A stretch of 64,000 nucleotides of DNA. Source: Dryocosmus kuriphilus (Eukaryota > Arthropoda > Insecta > Hymenoptera > Cynipidae). The position numbers and the translations under genes were made by a program. Below, in pieces: positions 47,936 through 61,134 of the stretch. Where the stretch lies: contig CM076196.1 in the NCBI GenBank assembly GCA_038277395.1, positions 84,819,786-84,883,785 on the forward strand. Direction: 5' to 3'. The notes beneath the pieces were generated by a model that searched no databases, had not been told where the DNA came from, and saw only the letters and a list, made by a program, of their open reading frames with translations. Numbering within the stretch: the stretch's first letter is position 1; every line of letters begins with the position of its first letter.

Positions 47936-49288
47936 ATGTTGAAAGAAGTCGTGATCTTCGCGACTCTTCTCGCGATAGGGTCTTCCCACGACAGTTTCCG
48001 AGTGACTTTCCAGTGGAAGTACGTCAACGTCACCTGGCCAACAGTGGAAGCTAAAGAAAAAGCTTTGAAACGCTTTGAGTACATCCCAGCGAACAATGCA
48101 ATCACTGGGATCAAGATTTGGAAGGGTCAGATGTACCTCGCGATACCAAGATTCAAAACCGGAGTGCCAGTTACCCTAGCTGTGACCCCGGCGGTACCAG
48201 AACCTTTTGAAGTCTACAGCCCCTCTGGTCCTGTAAAGTTAAACATCACCGAACCGAAATTGAAGCCATTCCCGAACTGGGAAATGCAGGAAATTGGGGA
48301 TTGCGCTGCCTTACAGTTTGTGCAGAGTATGGAGATCGATCCACTTGGTAGAATGTGGGTCCTTGATACTGGGAGAGTTCATACCATGACCTTGAATCCT
48401 GAAGCCAATTGTCCTCCTCGTTTGGTGATACTCGATCTTGAGAACAATGGTGCTGTTCTTAGGAGTATCGTTTTTCCACCAGAGGTTGCATCCAGGGAGA
48501 CTGTCTATTTGAACGACATCGTCCTTGATCATGAAGATGGTGGATATGCCTACATCACCGATACGAGTGAACAGGACCCTGGAATTATTGTCTATTCACT
48601 CAAGAACGACTCTTCTTGGAAAGTTAGGCATCAGTCGATGAGGGCTCAGGAAGAAGCGACACATTTCATGGTCGGAAAGATCCACGTAAACAGACCCATT
48701 CACGTGGACGGGATTGCCCTTTCACCTGCAAGCGTACGAGAGAGAATGGTTTACTACACCCCACTCTCTTCCTTCTATCTTTACGCGATTCCGGCTGCAG
48801 TTCTGAGGAACAGAACAATTGAGGTGAACAGTTTTGTGAAGGAATTGGGAAGAAAGAGTTCCCAGACTGATGGAATCGCGATGTCAGCTAGTGGAATTTT
48901 GTACTATGGGTTGTTGGCGGATGATGCAGTGGCTTATTGGAACACCAGCCATCGTGGAAATTCTGGATATCAGTTGCCTTCCTTTGCTACTGGTCAGAGG
49001 ATTTTCTCGAGGGATCATTATCTCATGCAGTGGCCAGATACTTTCGCATTTGATGAGGAGGGTTACCTCTGGTGTGTGACAAACAAACTACAAAATCTCA
49101 TCGCCAATAGATATGAAATCTATGAGGACAACTTTAGGGTCATCAAGTCTAACGCTAGGTCCAGGAACTACCAGTACTATGAAGATGGTAGTGCACCGGT
49201 TCTTCCAACGATTACGGCTGGTGCGGATAGAGTCGGTTTTGCTTTGAGTACATGTCTAACCGTGTTATTGGTCTTTCTTATGAAGTAA
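47936..49288 (+). CDS. Yellow / MRJP-family secreted protein (450 aa, single coding exon)
   Basis: The start is ATG 47936, because it gives a clean signal peptide (MLKEVVIFATLLAIGSS, cut near residue 17-19); the frame upstream has no ATG. The mature protein shows the family fold: FRVTFQWKYVNVTWP (21-35), AIPRFKTGVPVTL (69-81), GDCAALQ (121-127), EIDPLGRMWVLDTG (133-146), NCPPRLVILDL (158-168), YITDTS (206-211) and EEGYLWCVTNKL (374-385). These mark the MRJP/yellow beta-propeller, about residues 115-400. Likely disulfide cysteines are C123, C159 and C380. Possible N-glycosylation is at N31, N103, N224, N292 and N336. The last ~20 residues (VGFALSTCLTVLLVFLMK) are hydrophobic after a small-residue stretch, which would suit a GPI-anchor signal or a C-terminal membrane anchor. 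Family members act in cuticle pigmentation and development, and some as royal jelly proteins; which paralogue this is I cannot say (features recall yellow-g/-e/-x types). No frameshift, good codon composition; probably functional. Confidence 0.93.
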   Translation: MLKEVVIFATLLAIGSSHDSFRVTFQWKYVNVTWPTVEAKEKALKRFEYIPANNAITGIKIWKGQMYLAIPRFKTGVPVTLAVTPAVPEPFEVYSPSGPVKLNITEPKLKPFPNWEMQEIGDCAALQFVQSMEIDPLGRMWVLDTGRVHTMTLNPEANCPPRLVILDLENNGAVLRSIVFPPEVASRETVYLNDIVLDHEDGGYAYITDTSEQDPGIIVYSLKNDSSWKVRHQSMRAQEEATHFMVGKIHVNRPIHVDGIALSPASVRERMVYYTPLSSFYLYAIPAAVLRNRTIEVNSFVKELGRKSSQTDGIAMSASGILYYGLLADDAVAYWNTSHRGNSGYQLPSFATGQRIFSRDHYLMQWPDTFAFDEEGYLWCVTNKLQNLIANRYEIYEDNFRVIKSNARSRNYQYYEDGSAPVLPTITAGADRVGFALSTCLTVLLVFLMK

Positions 49289-52200
49289 AATTTTAAGTTG
49301 GGCGGTGCTTAATTCGAGTGCTACGAAAGAACGTTAAATTGCGTCTTTGATGAAACGCTTTGAGAGGTGAAAGGGGGAAGATTCCTTTCTATCAAGGTGC
49401 GCGTTGATTGATCCAAAATTGCTACCAGGAAGGATGATTGAAGGATGGAGGTCCTGCTAGCACCAAAATGGGTTGGGGAGGTTTTTTGTATAGAGATTTG
49501 GGGTGAGAACACAAAAAGTTGTTTTAATGAACAAAATCTTGGAATGATGATAGTTTGAAGAACACTTGTTGAAAATGGTGCTAGTGGAGATCTTGGTTGA
49601 TGATCTGGATATGATTAAATGAATGCACTCTAGAGTGGGAAGCTTGGCTGTAATTACTTAGTCGATACGCGATACTTACTTTCTTAGGACGGACACAAAA
49701 GTGGCTTCTATTCAGTGTATACGACTGTTGCTGCGTGTCTCGACCCTTTGCCAAGTTTCCGATCTGATCTGAACGCGAGGGTACTGTGAGGAATGATCGC
49801 CAATGTTGGATCGGTCTGAGAATGTTTTAAATCTGTCGGGTACATTACTTCTCCAGTCCGTGTAAATAGGTTATTACAATTAGTTTGTAATAATTTTACA
49901 ATCACTTCCAATCAGAAACTTTTATATTAGAATTTAAAATCATTTAGATTCTTACGATTTTAATATGAAATTCTTCTTTGAATTCCTTCACACTTTGAGT
50001 TCTACACTCAAAGTATTCTTAAAAATTTATTTTTTACCACGAGAGTATTCAAGAGTTAAAAAAACTGGTAATATTTATTTTCTCTGTGAAGACGAATCTA
50101 AATTTTAAAAAAGTTGTTATTCGGAATTTGAAGTGCATTTTATATTAAAATTCTACAAAATATCATTAAAAACTTTCAAATCAATTTGAAAATACTATGG
50201 TTTCAAATTATACAACTGCATTTTTAAATTGCTCATTTTGAGAGCATTGCATTTAAACAATTTACTTTTTGAACGCTTCTAAGTTGAAACTTTTTCATTT
50301 TGAATTCATCAATCTGAAGGTGAAATTTTGAATGAAAATTTTGTAATCTTTAAAACAGGTCAAAATTGAAATCAAAACACTTTTTGTTGAAACTGTTTAA
50401 TTTGTAATTGTTTAATTTAGAACATTTTAAACATTTCGTACTTCAATTTTTGTTTACTTGTTGATTATTCACAATTCACAATATTCAAAATTGAGAGGAA
50501 GTCTTAAATGCTTTCAACTTAGAATTATTGATTAAATTAAAAAAATTTTAATTTCGAACGCTTCAATTCTAAATATTTTTTTTTTTAATTGCGTAAAATT
50601 GAAAATCACTGAAGGTGTGTTAACAGCGTATTTATTATTGTTAAATTGTAAAGTCCTAAAGTTAAATCTTGTTAAGTTTTGAATAATTCCAATGTAAAAT
50701 TCTACAATTATATTTACTTGAATTTGAAGTTATGTACCCGTTTAGACCACTACCTGATTTTTGCTTCGACATCGGAGTGTACATAGACTTTGTAGATTAC
50801 ATAACATCCTGAACTTTGTCTTCAGTTCCCCAAAAGGTGTTCGCTTTTTTACGCTTTTTTAATTTCCAAGTATCATGTTAGACTTATTTTTAGTCTCGGC
50901 AAGGAAATCTGAGCAGACAATTTTTTTCACTGAGTATGAGAAAATTGCAGCTTTAAAGAATATTTTGAAAGAAAATGGCATGATTTTCGAAGGGACTGCA
51001 AAGTTGAAAGTAAAAATAAGTCTTCATTTTGAATGAATCAAGTGAAGCATGGTAAATAAATATTCTTTTTGCTTATTTATTCTACCTCGATTTGATCTAC
51101 ATGCATTCCTCTGTAATAAAATATGCCATTTCCATTCTAAAACTGCTTCCCCTCCATTCTTATTCCATAATGGGCATTACTCGTATATAATATTTCTTTG
51201 ATTAATTCTATATTATAAGTAGATGGGATCAGTTTTTCAATTGGAATTTTTATATCAGGTAATGAATGAAAATTCTAGAATATTCCTATGTTAGAATATG
51301 GTATTAAACTTCATCAACCCTGACCTTAATTCAAGGCTCATTAACTATATAATTTGATGAGTCATTGACCAAGCACACTGCGAGGTGATCTGGTACTTGT
51401 AGATCAGAAAAAAAGGTCATTCGTTGTACAGAGTTATTTTTATTTGAAGTTCAAAGATTTTCTCATACCAATGCGTATTCTCTTCGTGATGAAATCATGA
51501 ATTAGATAGTTTCTCTCGGGAAGAAATTGTCACCGAATTACTCGAGCGGAATGACAAAGCCCTGGAGAGAAAGGCTACCTCTTAAAACAAAAACTCGACT
51601 CGAGTTGTTCAGTCTTTTTCTTCAAAACATCAAATACCTCAAAAGTAGAATTTAGAATTAAACCAAAGAAAAGTAGTATCTGAAATGATAAACTAATGTA
51701 CATAAAAGCAATATTATGATAGATACCGCACATCTTCGAGCAACTCCGAGTATTGCAGTTAAATATAAATATTTAACTTATAAATTTATAAAAACTTTTT
51801 GATGAAACCAATTTGATAAATTCTTGTTCAGGGTGGTCTGCACTCGACCGGAATCTGATTCTTTCCGAAAATTTCTGACAGAAGATCAGTATCACGTTTT
51901 AAGAAAAAATGCTGTTAATTTCATTTAACTTGAATTTTTCGGTCAAAATTAGTCAACATTTTTGGCAGAAGTGTAAAGCTTCGGATGCAGATTTCAAACC
52001 TATGCGAAATTTTCTTTCCGAAATTTTTACCAGGGTCAATAAGTTTTCAATGAACAATTGAAAAATTTCTAATAATTAAAACTTGTACTACTTAAAATTG
52101 GCCCATATATAGTTGAATATTTTTGAGCTTTTGTTTTTAATATTTCAGTTACAATAAAGTACAAGAGTGTAAAAATTGTAATTTTTTGTAAAAAATTGTT

Positions 52201-55200
52201 TTTATTTGTAAAATTTGGTAAAACTTTTCGAGTAATAGCAAAAGAATTGTTAACAGTATTCCTGCTACGTATGAGATACGTGTGGCATAAATAAAAATAC
52301 AAAAAATTATACTTTCTAGTACATTTTTTCATTTTTTTTTAAATCGTGGAAAATTACAAAAAATTACTAGAAACTACAATTTTTTGCTAGATTTCGAACA
52401 TTTTTACAAGTAATTATAAATTTTTACAAGAAATTATAAATTTCACGTTATTGTACTTTATTGGAACTTACTGTATTTGATTATGAAAATGGGCCTAATT
52501 AGCAATTGTGGAGTTTTGATTAATTATGTAATTTTAATTCTTCTAGTTTGTAAATATTTAATCCGGAACGTTAAAAGTTGCCAAATTTACCGTTTTTGAT
52601 GCTTTTTTCAGAATTATTATTACATTTTTACGGCATCAAATTTGAAATTGTTTAATTTTTCAGCAAAGAAATCTATTTAGAACCTACCGTTTATTGGTAG
52701 AATTGGGAAGCTCTTACAAAATTTTACAAGTACAAATTAAAGAAAAAGTCAAATGTTAACATTATTGTACATTATTGTATCTTTTGTGAAAATATGCATT
52801 TCCATGCAGATTCTGCTTTGAAAGTGTACAATTTTGATGTTTTATTATGAAATAGTGTATAATTTTGAAACCCTCAGAATTAAATATATTCAGAATAAAC
52901 CGGAATTTTTTTCAGATTTTTGTGTCTTCCCTGGATATTCTTAGAATTGTTTCACAATTAAAGAGATAGCAATAATTCTTGATGAAAATCGGGAAACTAT
53001 GTTAAAAAACGATGTTAATAAACAGAACTTTGGACGCTGTATAGATGTCCTTGCCGAGTCTATGTAAATTATTTTATTAATGTGCGTGAGTCTCGAGATG
53101 AACATCTGGATGGATGTTTTTCGTTAAAAGTACAATATCTCTGTAAGATTTAAGAGCAAGGGTCAAATCTGCATTCTCTGATAAACAAATATTCAATGTT
53201 ACATTATCCTGTATGATTTTGAATATAGTGTTCTGTAGCAATGCGTTTTGATTTCTCGTCACATAATTATTAAGCTGATGCCTGATATTAATGCGCTAAT
53301 TATAAAAAATAAATTAAGATATAAATTGTAGATGGTAATTACTGTAAAGAGAAACTGGAGGTCGGCCGATTATGCTTTTAAAACGGCATTTCTATTTAAT
53401 ATTGAAATAACTCGAAAGACGTATTTAGATTAATTAGCTGTATTTACGGTTTACATTCCAGATTGGATAAAGTCAGCGTTACGATAATCGTATTTCTGCT
53501 AATTAACAATTCAGATATTGATACATTGCTATGACAAATTTATAAGTATATTTTTGTATTATATAGAGAATAATATATTTTATAATTTGTCTCTCGAGAA
53601 AAAAATTTAACCCTTTGTATAAAGAATATTTATAACATAGGTATTATTTCAATTACGGTCGGCCTCCATTTGGAAAATTCAGAAGCCGTCACTAATCTGG
53701 GTTTTCTTTTTATTCAATTAAATTGACGAAATGAAAAGGAAAGCCCAGCATGTATACCTCACTTTATGGCCTTAGCTCGATCTGTGGATATATGTAAACA
53801 TTAATAGTGAACTTTAAATTAAACATAAACGCCTATCGTTATAATTTATAAGGCCTTATTGCACGCCAATCTTATGTGCACATGTACGAGCAAAATTACG
53901 TCACGATATAGCAATATTTTACTTACATTCAATGAAGTCAAAAAAAATTATACAGACTGTAAAATATAGATATCAAAACCAAAATCGTCTATCTAGTGGA
54001 TTGTGAACATTAGAAATATTAATAAAATTTATCTTTGGAATGGAATGACAAGATCTACGTTCCTAAGTAATCAAATCTACTCTAATAGAATCGATAATCG
54101 ACTTTGGTTTCAACTTTCTTGTAACTAGAGACCTGATTAATCGAGTGCAGGCGATGTTGGTAAAAAGTTCACTTATCTCAGATGCCTTTGGAATGAAGTG
54201 TCTATTCACAGAAGTCAGATGAGCGAATTTAGGAAATTCTTTTTTTTCTTTAGGGGTTATTTTTAGGCCACAGAGTGTAAGGCGAAGAGGCTAAATCACC
54301 GAACCCCTAAATTCGGTGACTGACACGAATAGTCACAAAATAAAGTATAAAGATATTGTAATGCTACGATAAGGAAGATATAAATGATCTGTAATAAATT
54401 ATTTTTAGCAAATATTACATTGCAGATATATATTATATATATATGTTTATAAAAATATGCGGTTGCGATGCACAGATTCTAAAGAAAGTAAAGGACTTCG
54501 TTTCATATTTATAAACTAATTCTCGGATATTAAAATGTCAAACAAAAGAGACTTTGTTTTTATTCATGTGCCTATTAATTTCTCTTTATGTATTTTCAAA
54601 GAATAGGTTATTGTTGGCCAATAATATTTTATGTTGAAATAAAATTGTTTTTTAACAGTTAAATTCCTTGAGTTAACGTTATTTTATTTGATTGAATAAA
54701 ATCAGCAAAGATCGTAAATATGGGAGTTAATTATAGATAAAAATTTATAAGGCAAGAAGTAATGAAAGTTAATGGACAAATAGTAAAATAAATATAAACA
54801 AAAACGATTTTGTAATTATTATACAACTTGTTTTTAACTTATCTAAAGTCTTAATTATTATTAACTTATTCTAAATCTTAATCGTATTTTGTAAAAAAGC
54901 TGGCGGAAATACTATTTTCATTATAAAATACAAAGTCCAAAAAATAATGCAAAAATGTTACTTTCTTGTAAAAAGTTGTAATTATATGTACAATTTTTTA
55001 ATGTGTCCAAATTTGTGTAACTTTCTATGCTTTTTAAGGGTTTAAAAAAATAATGTAATAAATGGATTTACAAATTTTTAGAAAACATTACAAATTTTTC
55101 CTTTCTGTATTTTATTGTAAATATAATTTTTACTACGGACAGTAAAATTTTTTTATTTGGATATAGAGACTTGCTTTCGAGAAATTTTCTTTTATAGAAT

Positions 55201-57713
55201 TTTTACGAAACTTCTGTTGTGAAGTGTTTTTGTTGCTTAAAGTATTCAAAGATAATTATCCTTTGAAGGATATCCGACTGTCCTGTTTTTGGACAAATTA
55301 TTTGAAATACGTCGCGAAATGAGCAAAATGGGATGCTTCTGGTTGTTAGTACAGTACGACATAAAAGAAGAGTGAAATTCGTTTTTTTAACGCATTTCCC
55401 ACAATTGTTTATACACTGTATTGTATGTACAATGGAACGTCCCAGTTTTACGTTTAAACTGCGCGCATTATGAATGTGATAGTATTATTCAATGTGCCTA
55501 GCCCTGAACTGCGAGTCAGCGAACGAATAGGGAGAGTCTATTACAAAACTGGGAAAAGGGATTTTATGTGAAATTCTTGAAAGAGATATAAAAGAAAGGT
55601 ACTTTTTTTTTACATTATATACTTTATTAGATTCCTGAATGAATTCACTAAACACAGAAATTAAAGTTATTAATTTTTATAATTTACAAAATTTACTGCT
55701 GACAAAACAAAAACTTGACGGAGAAATAGCTTTTTTGAAAATTGTCTTTGCTATTTTTTCAAATAATATTGCTCAATTTCTTAAATTAAATTATTCTTAT
55801 TCTTTAGGGCGAGGCTATTTATAGCCGGATTTTTTCGGTACTAATAGAAGAACTCAGAAATTTGATAAAAATATTAGACAAATTGTTGAACAACTGTGCC
55901 ATCTCTTTATTCACAAAACATTTTACAATTAACTAAATAATGAAAATCTGAAAACTCTTTGGAAAGATGTTCTGTGTGCAATTCATTATTTATCTCTTGC
56001 CAAGATTGTGTTTTTTTTTCATTATCTGAAATTTGGCAAAATAACAACGCGGACAAATTTAAGTATACTTTTTACGATTACGGCCAGCGAACATAATTTT
56101 CGGTTTATTTTTTTATGATTTAAGATGAAAATATTACTGCATCTAATAATAGAGTTATGAGTACAAGCAGATATTTGAGCTAGAAATTAGAATGAGGATA
56201 TTGCTAATATTAGATTTCGTTGAAAACTACATTGTCCTATATTTATGCTGAAACTGTCAAAATTACGGAATTGTCACTGTCATCCTTAACTACTCGGTTA
56301 AAACTTTAGTACTCTTTTAGAAAAGAAACTATGAGCTTGTCTTGTCCGAAAATTATTTTTAGCTACATTTTTTTTATAAATGATACATTTTGTTCAACTT
56401 TTAATACGTTAGTGCAAAAAATAAGTGCTGAATTCTCTTATTTATGTAATTCTTGCCTTTTACTTTCTAACTTTTTTCTTTATAATTAGAAGAGACGATT
56501 TTACAAAAAAATTTATATTCCAGGCTACAAAGATAGGTACTTGACATCTTAAAGACGTCATTATTTCCGCAAAGTTTGTCAAGCTGCACATCTACGTAAC
56601 TCGCGACTTTCTCATACTATTCCTGTAAAAGAATCGAGAAATTTTTTTAAACGTTACTCATTCTCAGATAAAAAAATTCTTAAATTTCCTTTGAAAAATC
56701 TTGTTTCAATTATCAAATTTTAAGTAAATAAATATTCACTATATTCACGAATCAATTTTGGATACAGTCCCACAAGACAAAGCTTATAAATACATTTGTT
56801 TATGAACTTTTTTTATATTAGATTAATAATTTCCCATTTTTTAATAATGTTAATTAAAAATTATTTGTACAGATATTTCTGCCAATAATGTTGAGAATAA
56901 ATATCAAATTATTGCTAATTCTAAAGCAACCAATTGCTCTTTGTAATTTGCGTATTTTCAGAAATTTTGTTTGTTCTGTTTGATGAATACTTTTGTACTT
57001 TCTTTGCTTACTTTAAACCTTTTCGTATAAATTGAATCGTTTTTAAAAAATAGGTCGAATTGAAAAATATTTTTTACAACTTGACAGTTTTTTGAAGGAA
57101 AAACGCTCTTAAATCTCTTTAAAATGTTATTAACTCTTATAATTTAAAAGTAAGGCCGAAGTAAATGTAAGGTTATATAGATCTCTTGAACTCTGTGATA
57201 CAAATTGAATTATTAATGCCCTATGAAAAAAAAAACTTTCTCAAAACAGATATGTATAAACTGGGCGTTATAAAATTGAACCATTCAAGCACATCGATTT
57301 CAAGATCAATTCATCTGAATTCATCAATGGCTGGAAGATGAGAATCTTAAGTACTGATAAATATACATATATCTATATCACACATCATACTCCATACGCA
57401 GTTACCGTTTAATTTCACGCTCAAGAGTTACGGACACCAAGAATTATTTTCCACCTAGGACGATTAAGCCGCCAACCAATCAATCAATTACCAGCTCAAA
57501 AGCCTGGAAATAATGTTTAGCGCCATATAATGACTTGTTTTCTATAGAAGAATATGTTAAGAGGAAAAATTATTATATTATTTTATTATTATTATATTGT
57601 TGTTATCTCTTAAAATCATTTTAAAATCACTGACAACCAGAGACTTTAAATTTTACAATATCGTTAGATGTTATATAAAAAACAACTCAAAATTATAAAC
57701 AGTTGAATTTCTT
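49289..57713. other. AT-rich intergenic region after the yellow-family gene
   Basis: The first ~600 bp are less AT-rich and may be 3' UTR; ATTAAA at 49614-49619 is a possible variant poly(A) signal. Beyond that no gene is recognised. Inverted termini CAGTTACAATAAAGTACAA (52146-52164) and TTGTACTTTATTGGAACTTA with CTG following (52450-52472) bound a 327-bp TTTTTGTAAAA-rich MITE candidate; looser relatives of its TTACAAATTTT words lie near 46740-46930 and 54910-55145. Short frames in this interval are not supported. Confidence 0.45.
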
Positions 57714-58600
57714 TACATTCTCGTCTCAATGAGAAGGTATTAGTTTTATGTGAAAAATGACTTTCGCGGATTTCATGAAATCTCGACGTTTCGCGACCTC
57801 CTGAATCCGAAAAAACATGTTTTACGACGTTGTCTGTCTGTCTATTGTCATTGACGTCGTTGCCGTTGTCGCTGTCGTCGTTGTCGTCGTCGTCGGAGTC
57901 TGTCCCACGATAACTTTCGAAGGACTAATCGGATTGGATTGCGCTTTGACACACTTCTTTAGGGGGTAAAAAGTAAGGACGAGTTCGTTAACCAGCGGTT
58001 TTTGACCGTTTTCATAAAATCAAAAAATCAATTTTCCGGCTAAACTATGCAAGATACAAAAAAAAAAAAAAAAACGGTAGAAAGTAAAATTGTTCATCTC
58101 AAAAAAATCTACAAATTTTGTCTTAACCACTTTTTGACAACATGCACGGTTTTTGTTTTAATCGAGAAAACGTTATTAAAAATAAAAATTTAAATTTCCC
58201 TCCAAACTATGCAAGATACAAAAAAAATGGTAATAAACAAAGTTATTTAGCTTAAAAAGATCTAGAAATTTGGTCTTCACCATTTTTTCGAACAGACGCG
58301 TAGTTCTTGAGTTATTCGTAAAATATGTTATTAAATACAAACAAATCCACTTTTCAGCAAAACTGTGCGAGATACGAGAAAATATTAAGAAGCAGAATTA
58401 TTCATCTTCAAAAGATCTACAAATTTGCTTAAAAATATTTTTTAATCCAACGCATAGTTTATTCATGAAACGTAAAATAGTTGCTTTAGTCAAAAAAGAC
58501 ATTACTATGAAGTTAATAAGAAAGTTTGTAAAAGTTATTTAAAAATCTGCTCTCTACTCAGGCGCATTCTCATCGCGTTTCTCACGCTCATCAGTCGATT
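57714..58600 (+). repeat. Repeat family B, copy B4 (internally shortened)
   Basis: Starts ACATTCTCGTCTCAATGAGA, then the TTTCATGAAATCTCGACG block, a GTC/GTT triplet region (about 57840-57896), GGATTGGATTGCGCTTTGAC and several ~120-bp degenerate units. It ends near GCATTCTCATCGCGTTTCTC with only a remnant of the GC tail. Confidence 0.75.
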
Positions 58601-59247
58601 AAAGTATATCAAAAACGTGAATTTCTTAATTTTTACATTCTCATCTCAATGAGAAGGTATTAGTTTTATGTGAAAAATGTCTTTCGCGGATTTCATGAAA
58701 TCTCGACGTTTCATGACCCCCTGAATCTGAAAAACGGTTTTTTTACGACAGTGTCTGTCTGTCGTTGTCGTTGTCGTTGTCGGTGTCGTCGTCGGCGTCT
58801 GTTCCCACGATAACTTTCGAAGGACTAATCGGATTGGATTGTGCTTTGGCACACTTCTTCAGGGTGCAAAAAGAAAGGACGAGTTCCTTAACCAGCGGTT
58901 TTTGACCAGCGGTTATGGTTTTATCCATTAAAAACTGTTTTCACAAAATCAAAAAATCAATTTTCCGGCTAAACTATGTGAGATACAAAAAAAAATAGCA
59001 GACAGTAAAATTGTTCATCTTAAAAAAATCTACAAATTTTGTTTTAACCATTTTTCGATAAAATGCACGGTTTTTGTTTTAATCGAGAAAACGTTATTAA
59101 AAATAAAAAATTTCGAATTTCCTGCGAAACTATGCAAGACACGAAAAAATGATAATAAACAAAGTTGTTCACCTCAAAAAGGTCTACAAATTTGCTCTCT
59201 ATCATTTTTTTGAGCAGACGGGTAGTTTTTGAGTTACTCGTGAAATA

Positions 59248-60622
59248 CGAGGTGTGATCAAAAAGTAAGGTGACTTTTTGAATTTCGCGGGATGCGTACA
59301 ATCGATATTCGTTTTCTTTATTTCTTATGTTGGTACACTCGTCCCAAACATATGTGCACAGTTTCAGCTATATAGCATTCTTTGTTTGTGAGAGGCATAA
59401 AGGTTAGAAGTGTTTTGCGTGCTCGGCGATTTTCTGCTGTCGAAAAAAATGGATCAAAGAATTTGCATCCAATTTTGTGTAAAAAATGGAACTAAGTGCT
59501 CCAAAGCACTTGAAATGTTGGCAGTGGCATACTACGGTGAGTGTACTCTGAGTAAAACAAATGTTTATAAGTGGTACAAGCTCTTTCGGGAAGGCCGAGA
59601 AGATGTTAATGACGAAGCTCGCCCTGGACGTCCCAACACGTCAACAACTGATGAAAACTTTGAAGAAGTGAAGAAAATGGTGTTGTCGAATCGTCGAATT
59701 ACCATTAGAGAAGTTGCTGATGATGTCGGCATCTCGTTTGGCTCGTGCCAAGCAATTTTAGTGGATATTTTGGGCATGAGACGTGTGTCAGTGAAGTTTG
59801 TTCCGAAATTGCTAAATTTTGACCAAAAGAACCGTCGCTTGAGCGTCGCTCAGGTGCTGTTGAATGACGTCAACGGCGACCCAGACTTGCTCAAAAGGAT
59901 CATAACAGGTGATGAAACATGGGTATATGGTTATGATGTCGAAACTAAGTCTCAATCGTCCCAGTGGAAGCATTCTGGATCACCAAGACCAAAAAAAACA
60001 CGCCAAATTCGATCAAATGTCAAGGTTTTGCTTACCGCTTTCTTCGATTATCATGGCGTAGTGCATCAGGAGTTCTTACCACAAGGTCATATATAGGTAG
60101 GTTAATAAAGAAATAAATAATAATAAATAAAAAAATAAAATTAATAATAAGGTTAATAAAGAGTATACCTTGAAGTTATGCGCCGCTTGCGTGAAGAAAT
60201 ACGAAGAAAACGTCCGGAATTGTGAAAAAACCAGTCATGGTTATTGCACCACTATAATGCGCCAGCTCACACGTCATTGCTTGTTCGTAATTTTTTGGCC
60301 AATAACAACACCATAATCACGCCTCAGCCATCGTATTCACCAGATTTGGCTCCCTGCGACTTTTTCCTGTTTCCAAAACTGAAAAGACCCATGAAAGGAC
60401 GGCGTTTTGCGACGATTGAGGAGATAAAGACCGCATCGCTGGAAGAGCTGAAGGCTACCAAAAAGTGCTTATCAGAAATGCTTTGAGGATTGGAAAACGC
60501 GCTGGCACAAGTGTATTACATCCGAGGGGGATTACTTTGAAGGGTAAAACATCAATATTGATGAATAAATAAATATTTTTTGACAAAAATAAAAAGTCAC
60601 CTTATTTTTTGATCACACCTCG
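59248..60622 (+). mobile_element. mariner (Tc1/mariner) transposon, 1375 bp
   Basis: The ends CGAGGTGTGATCAAAAAGTA and (reverse complement of right) CGAGGTGTGATCAAAAAATA, both followed by AGGTGACTTTTT, form ~31-bp terminal inverted repeats. TA lies outside both ends (59246-59247, 60623-60624), the standard mariner target duplication. It is inserted into repeat family B copy B5. Size is normal for the group. Confidence 0.95.
59449..60541 (+). pseudogene. mariner transposase, inactivated
   Basis: ATG 59449 opens MDQRICIQFC and continues through the helix-turn-helix DNA-binding region (YKWYKLFREGREDVNDEARP, then REVADDVGISFGS) and the first catalytic block TGDETWVYGYD. The frame stops at TAG 60094-60096 beside a ~51-bp AT-rich insertion flanked by GGTTAATAAAG repeats (60100 and 60151). 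After it the frame resumes (LKLCAA-equivalent region, then RKRPEL), with a TGA at 60223-60225 where TGG (Trp) is expected. The second catalytic Asp, normally in H-D-N-A, is Tyr here (HHYNAPAHTS, 34 residues before the third Asp in SPDLAPCDFFLFP). A frameshift near 60460 moves the last ~30 residues (CFEDWKTRWHKCITSEGDYF) to another frame, ending TAA at about 60541. Several independent lesions show it is dead; the family normally has one uninterrupted ~345-residue frame. Confidence 0.92.
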
Positions 60623-61134
60623 TATATGTTATGAAATATAAATAAAACCACTTTTCAGCAATACTATGCAAGATATGAGAAAATATTAATAAGCAGAATT
60701 GTTCACCTTGGAAAGAGCTACAAAATTTATTTATAAGACTCATCGTTTTACTTTTAAGAATCGAAATCCTGCATTGTGAAAATTTCGAAAAAAAATTGGA
60801 TGTCGAGCGCGAAGCGTGAGTGTCATGATGAGAATGTATTCCTTAAGATCGACAGAGCCTTAAGTAAAAAAATTTCTTTTGTAATTTTTAATAAAATTTA
60901 AATTTAATAATTTAATTAAAAATATGTAGGTGATTTGAAAGATTAAGACCAAAATTAAAAAAAGTACCAAATTACACTGATCAATGGTTTCATTTTTAAT
61001 TTAAAGGTTTATACGACCCATAAACACCGAGCGCGTAGCGCGAGCTGAATAATCTATCGAGCGCGAAGCGCGAGGGCCAACAGACGCGCGCCCTAGGCGT
61101 GCTCATACTTCGCGCGAAGCGCGCGATGAAGATT

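Larger units (their letters stand above)
58635..61134 (+). repeat. Repeat family B, copy B5, split by a mariner
   Basis: Direct-orientation neighbour of B4: ACATTCTCATCTCAATGAGA start, triplet run at 58751-58800, GGATTGGATTGTGCTTTGGC, degenerate units, then GTGAAATA at 59240-59247 where the mariner sits. It resumes at 60623 (TATATGTTATGAAATATAAA) and ends with the GC tail (GAGCGCGTAGCGCGAG, GAGCGCGAAGCGCGAG, CGCGCGAAGCGCGCGATGA) at about 61023-61130. Confidence 0.78.
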
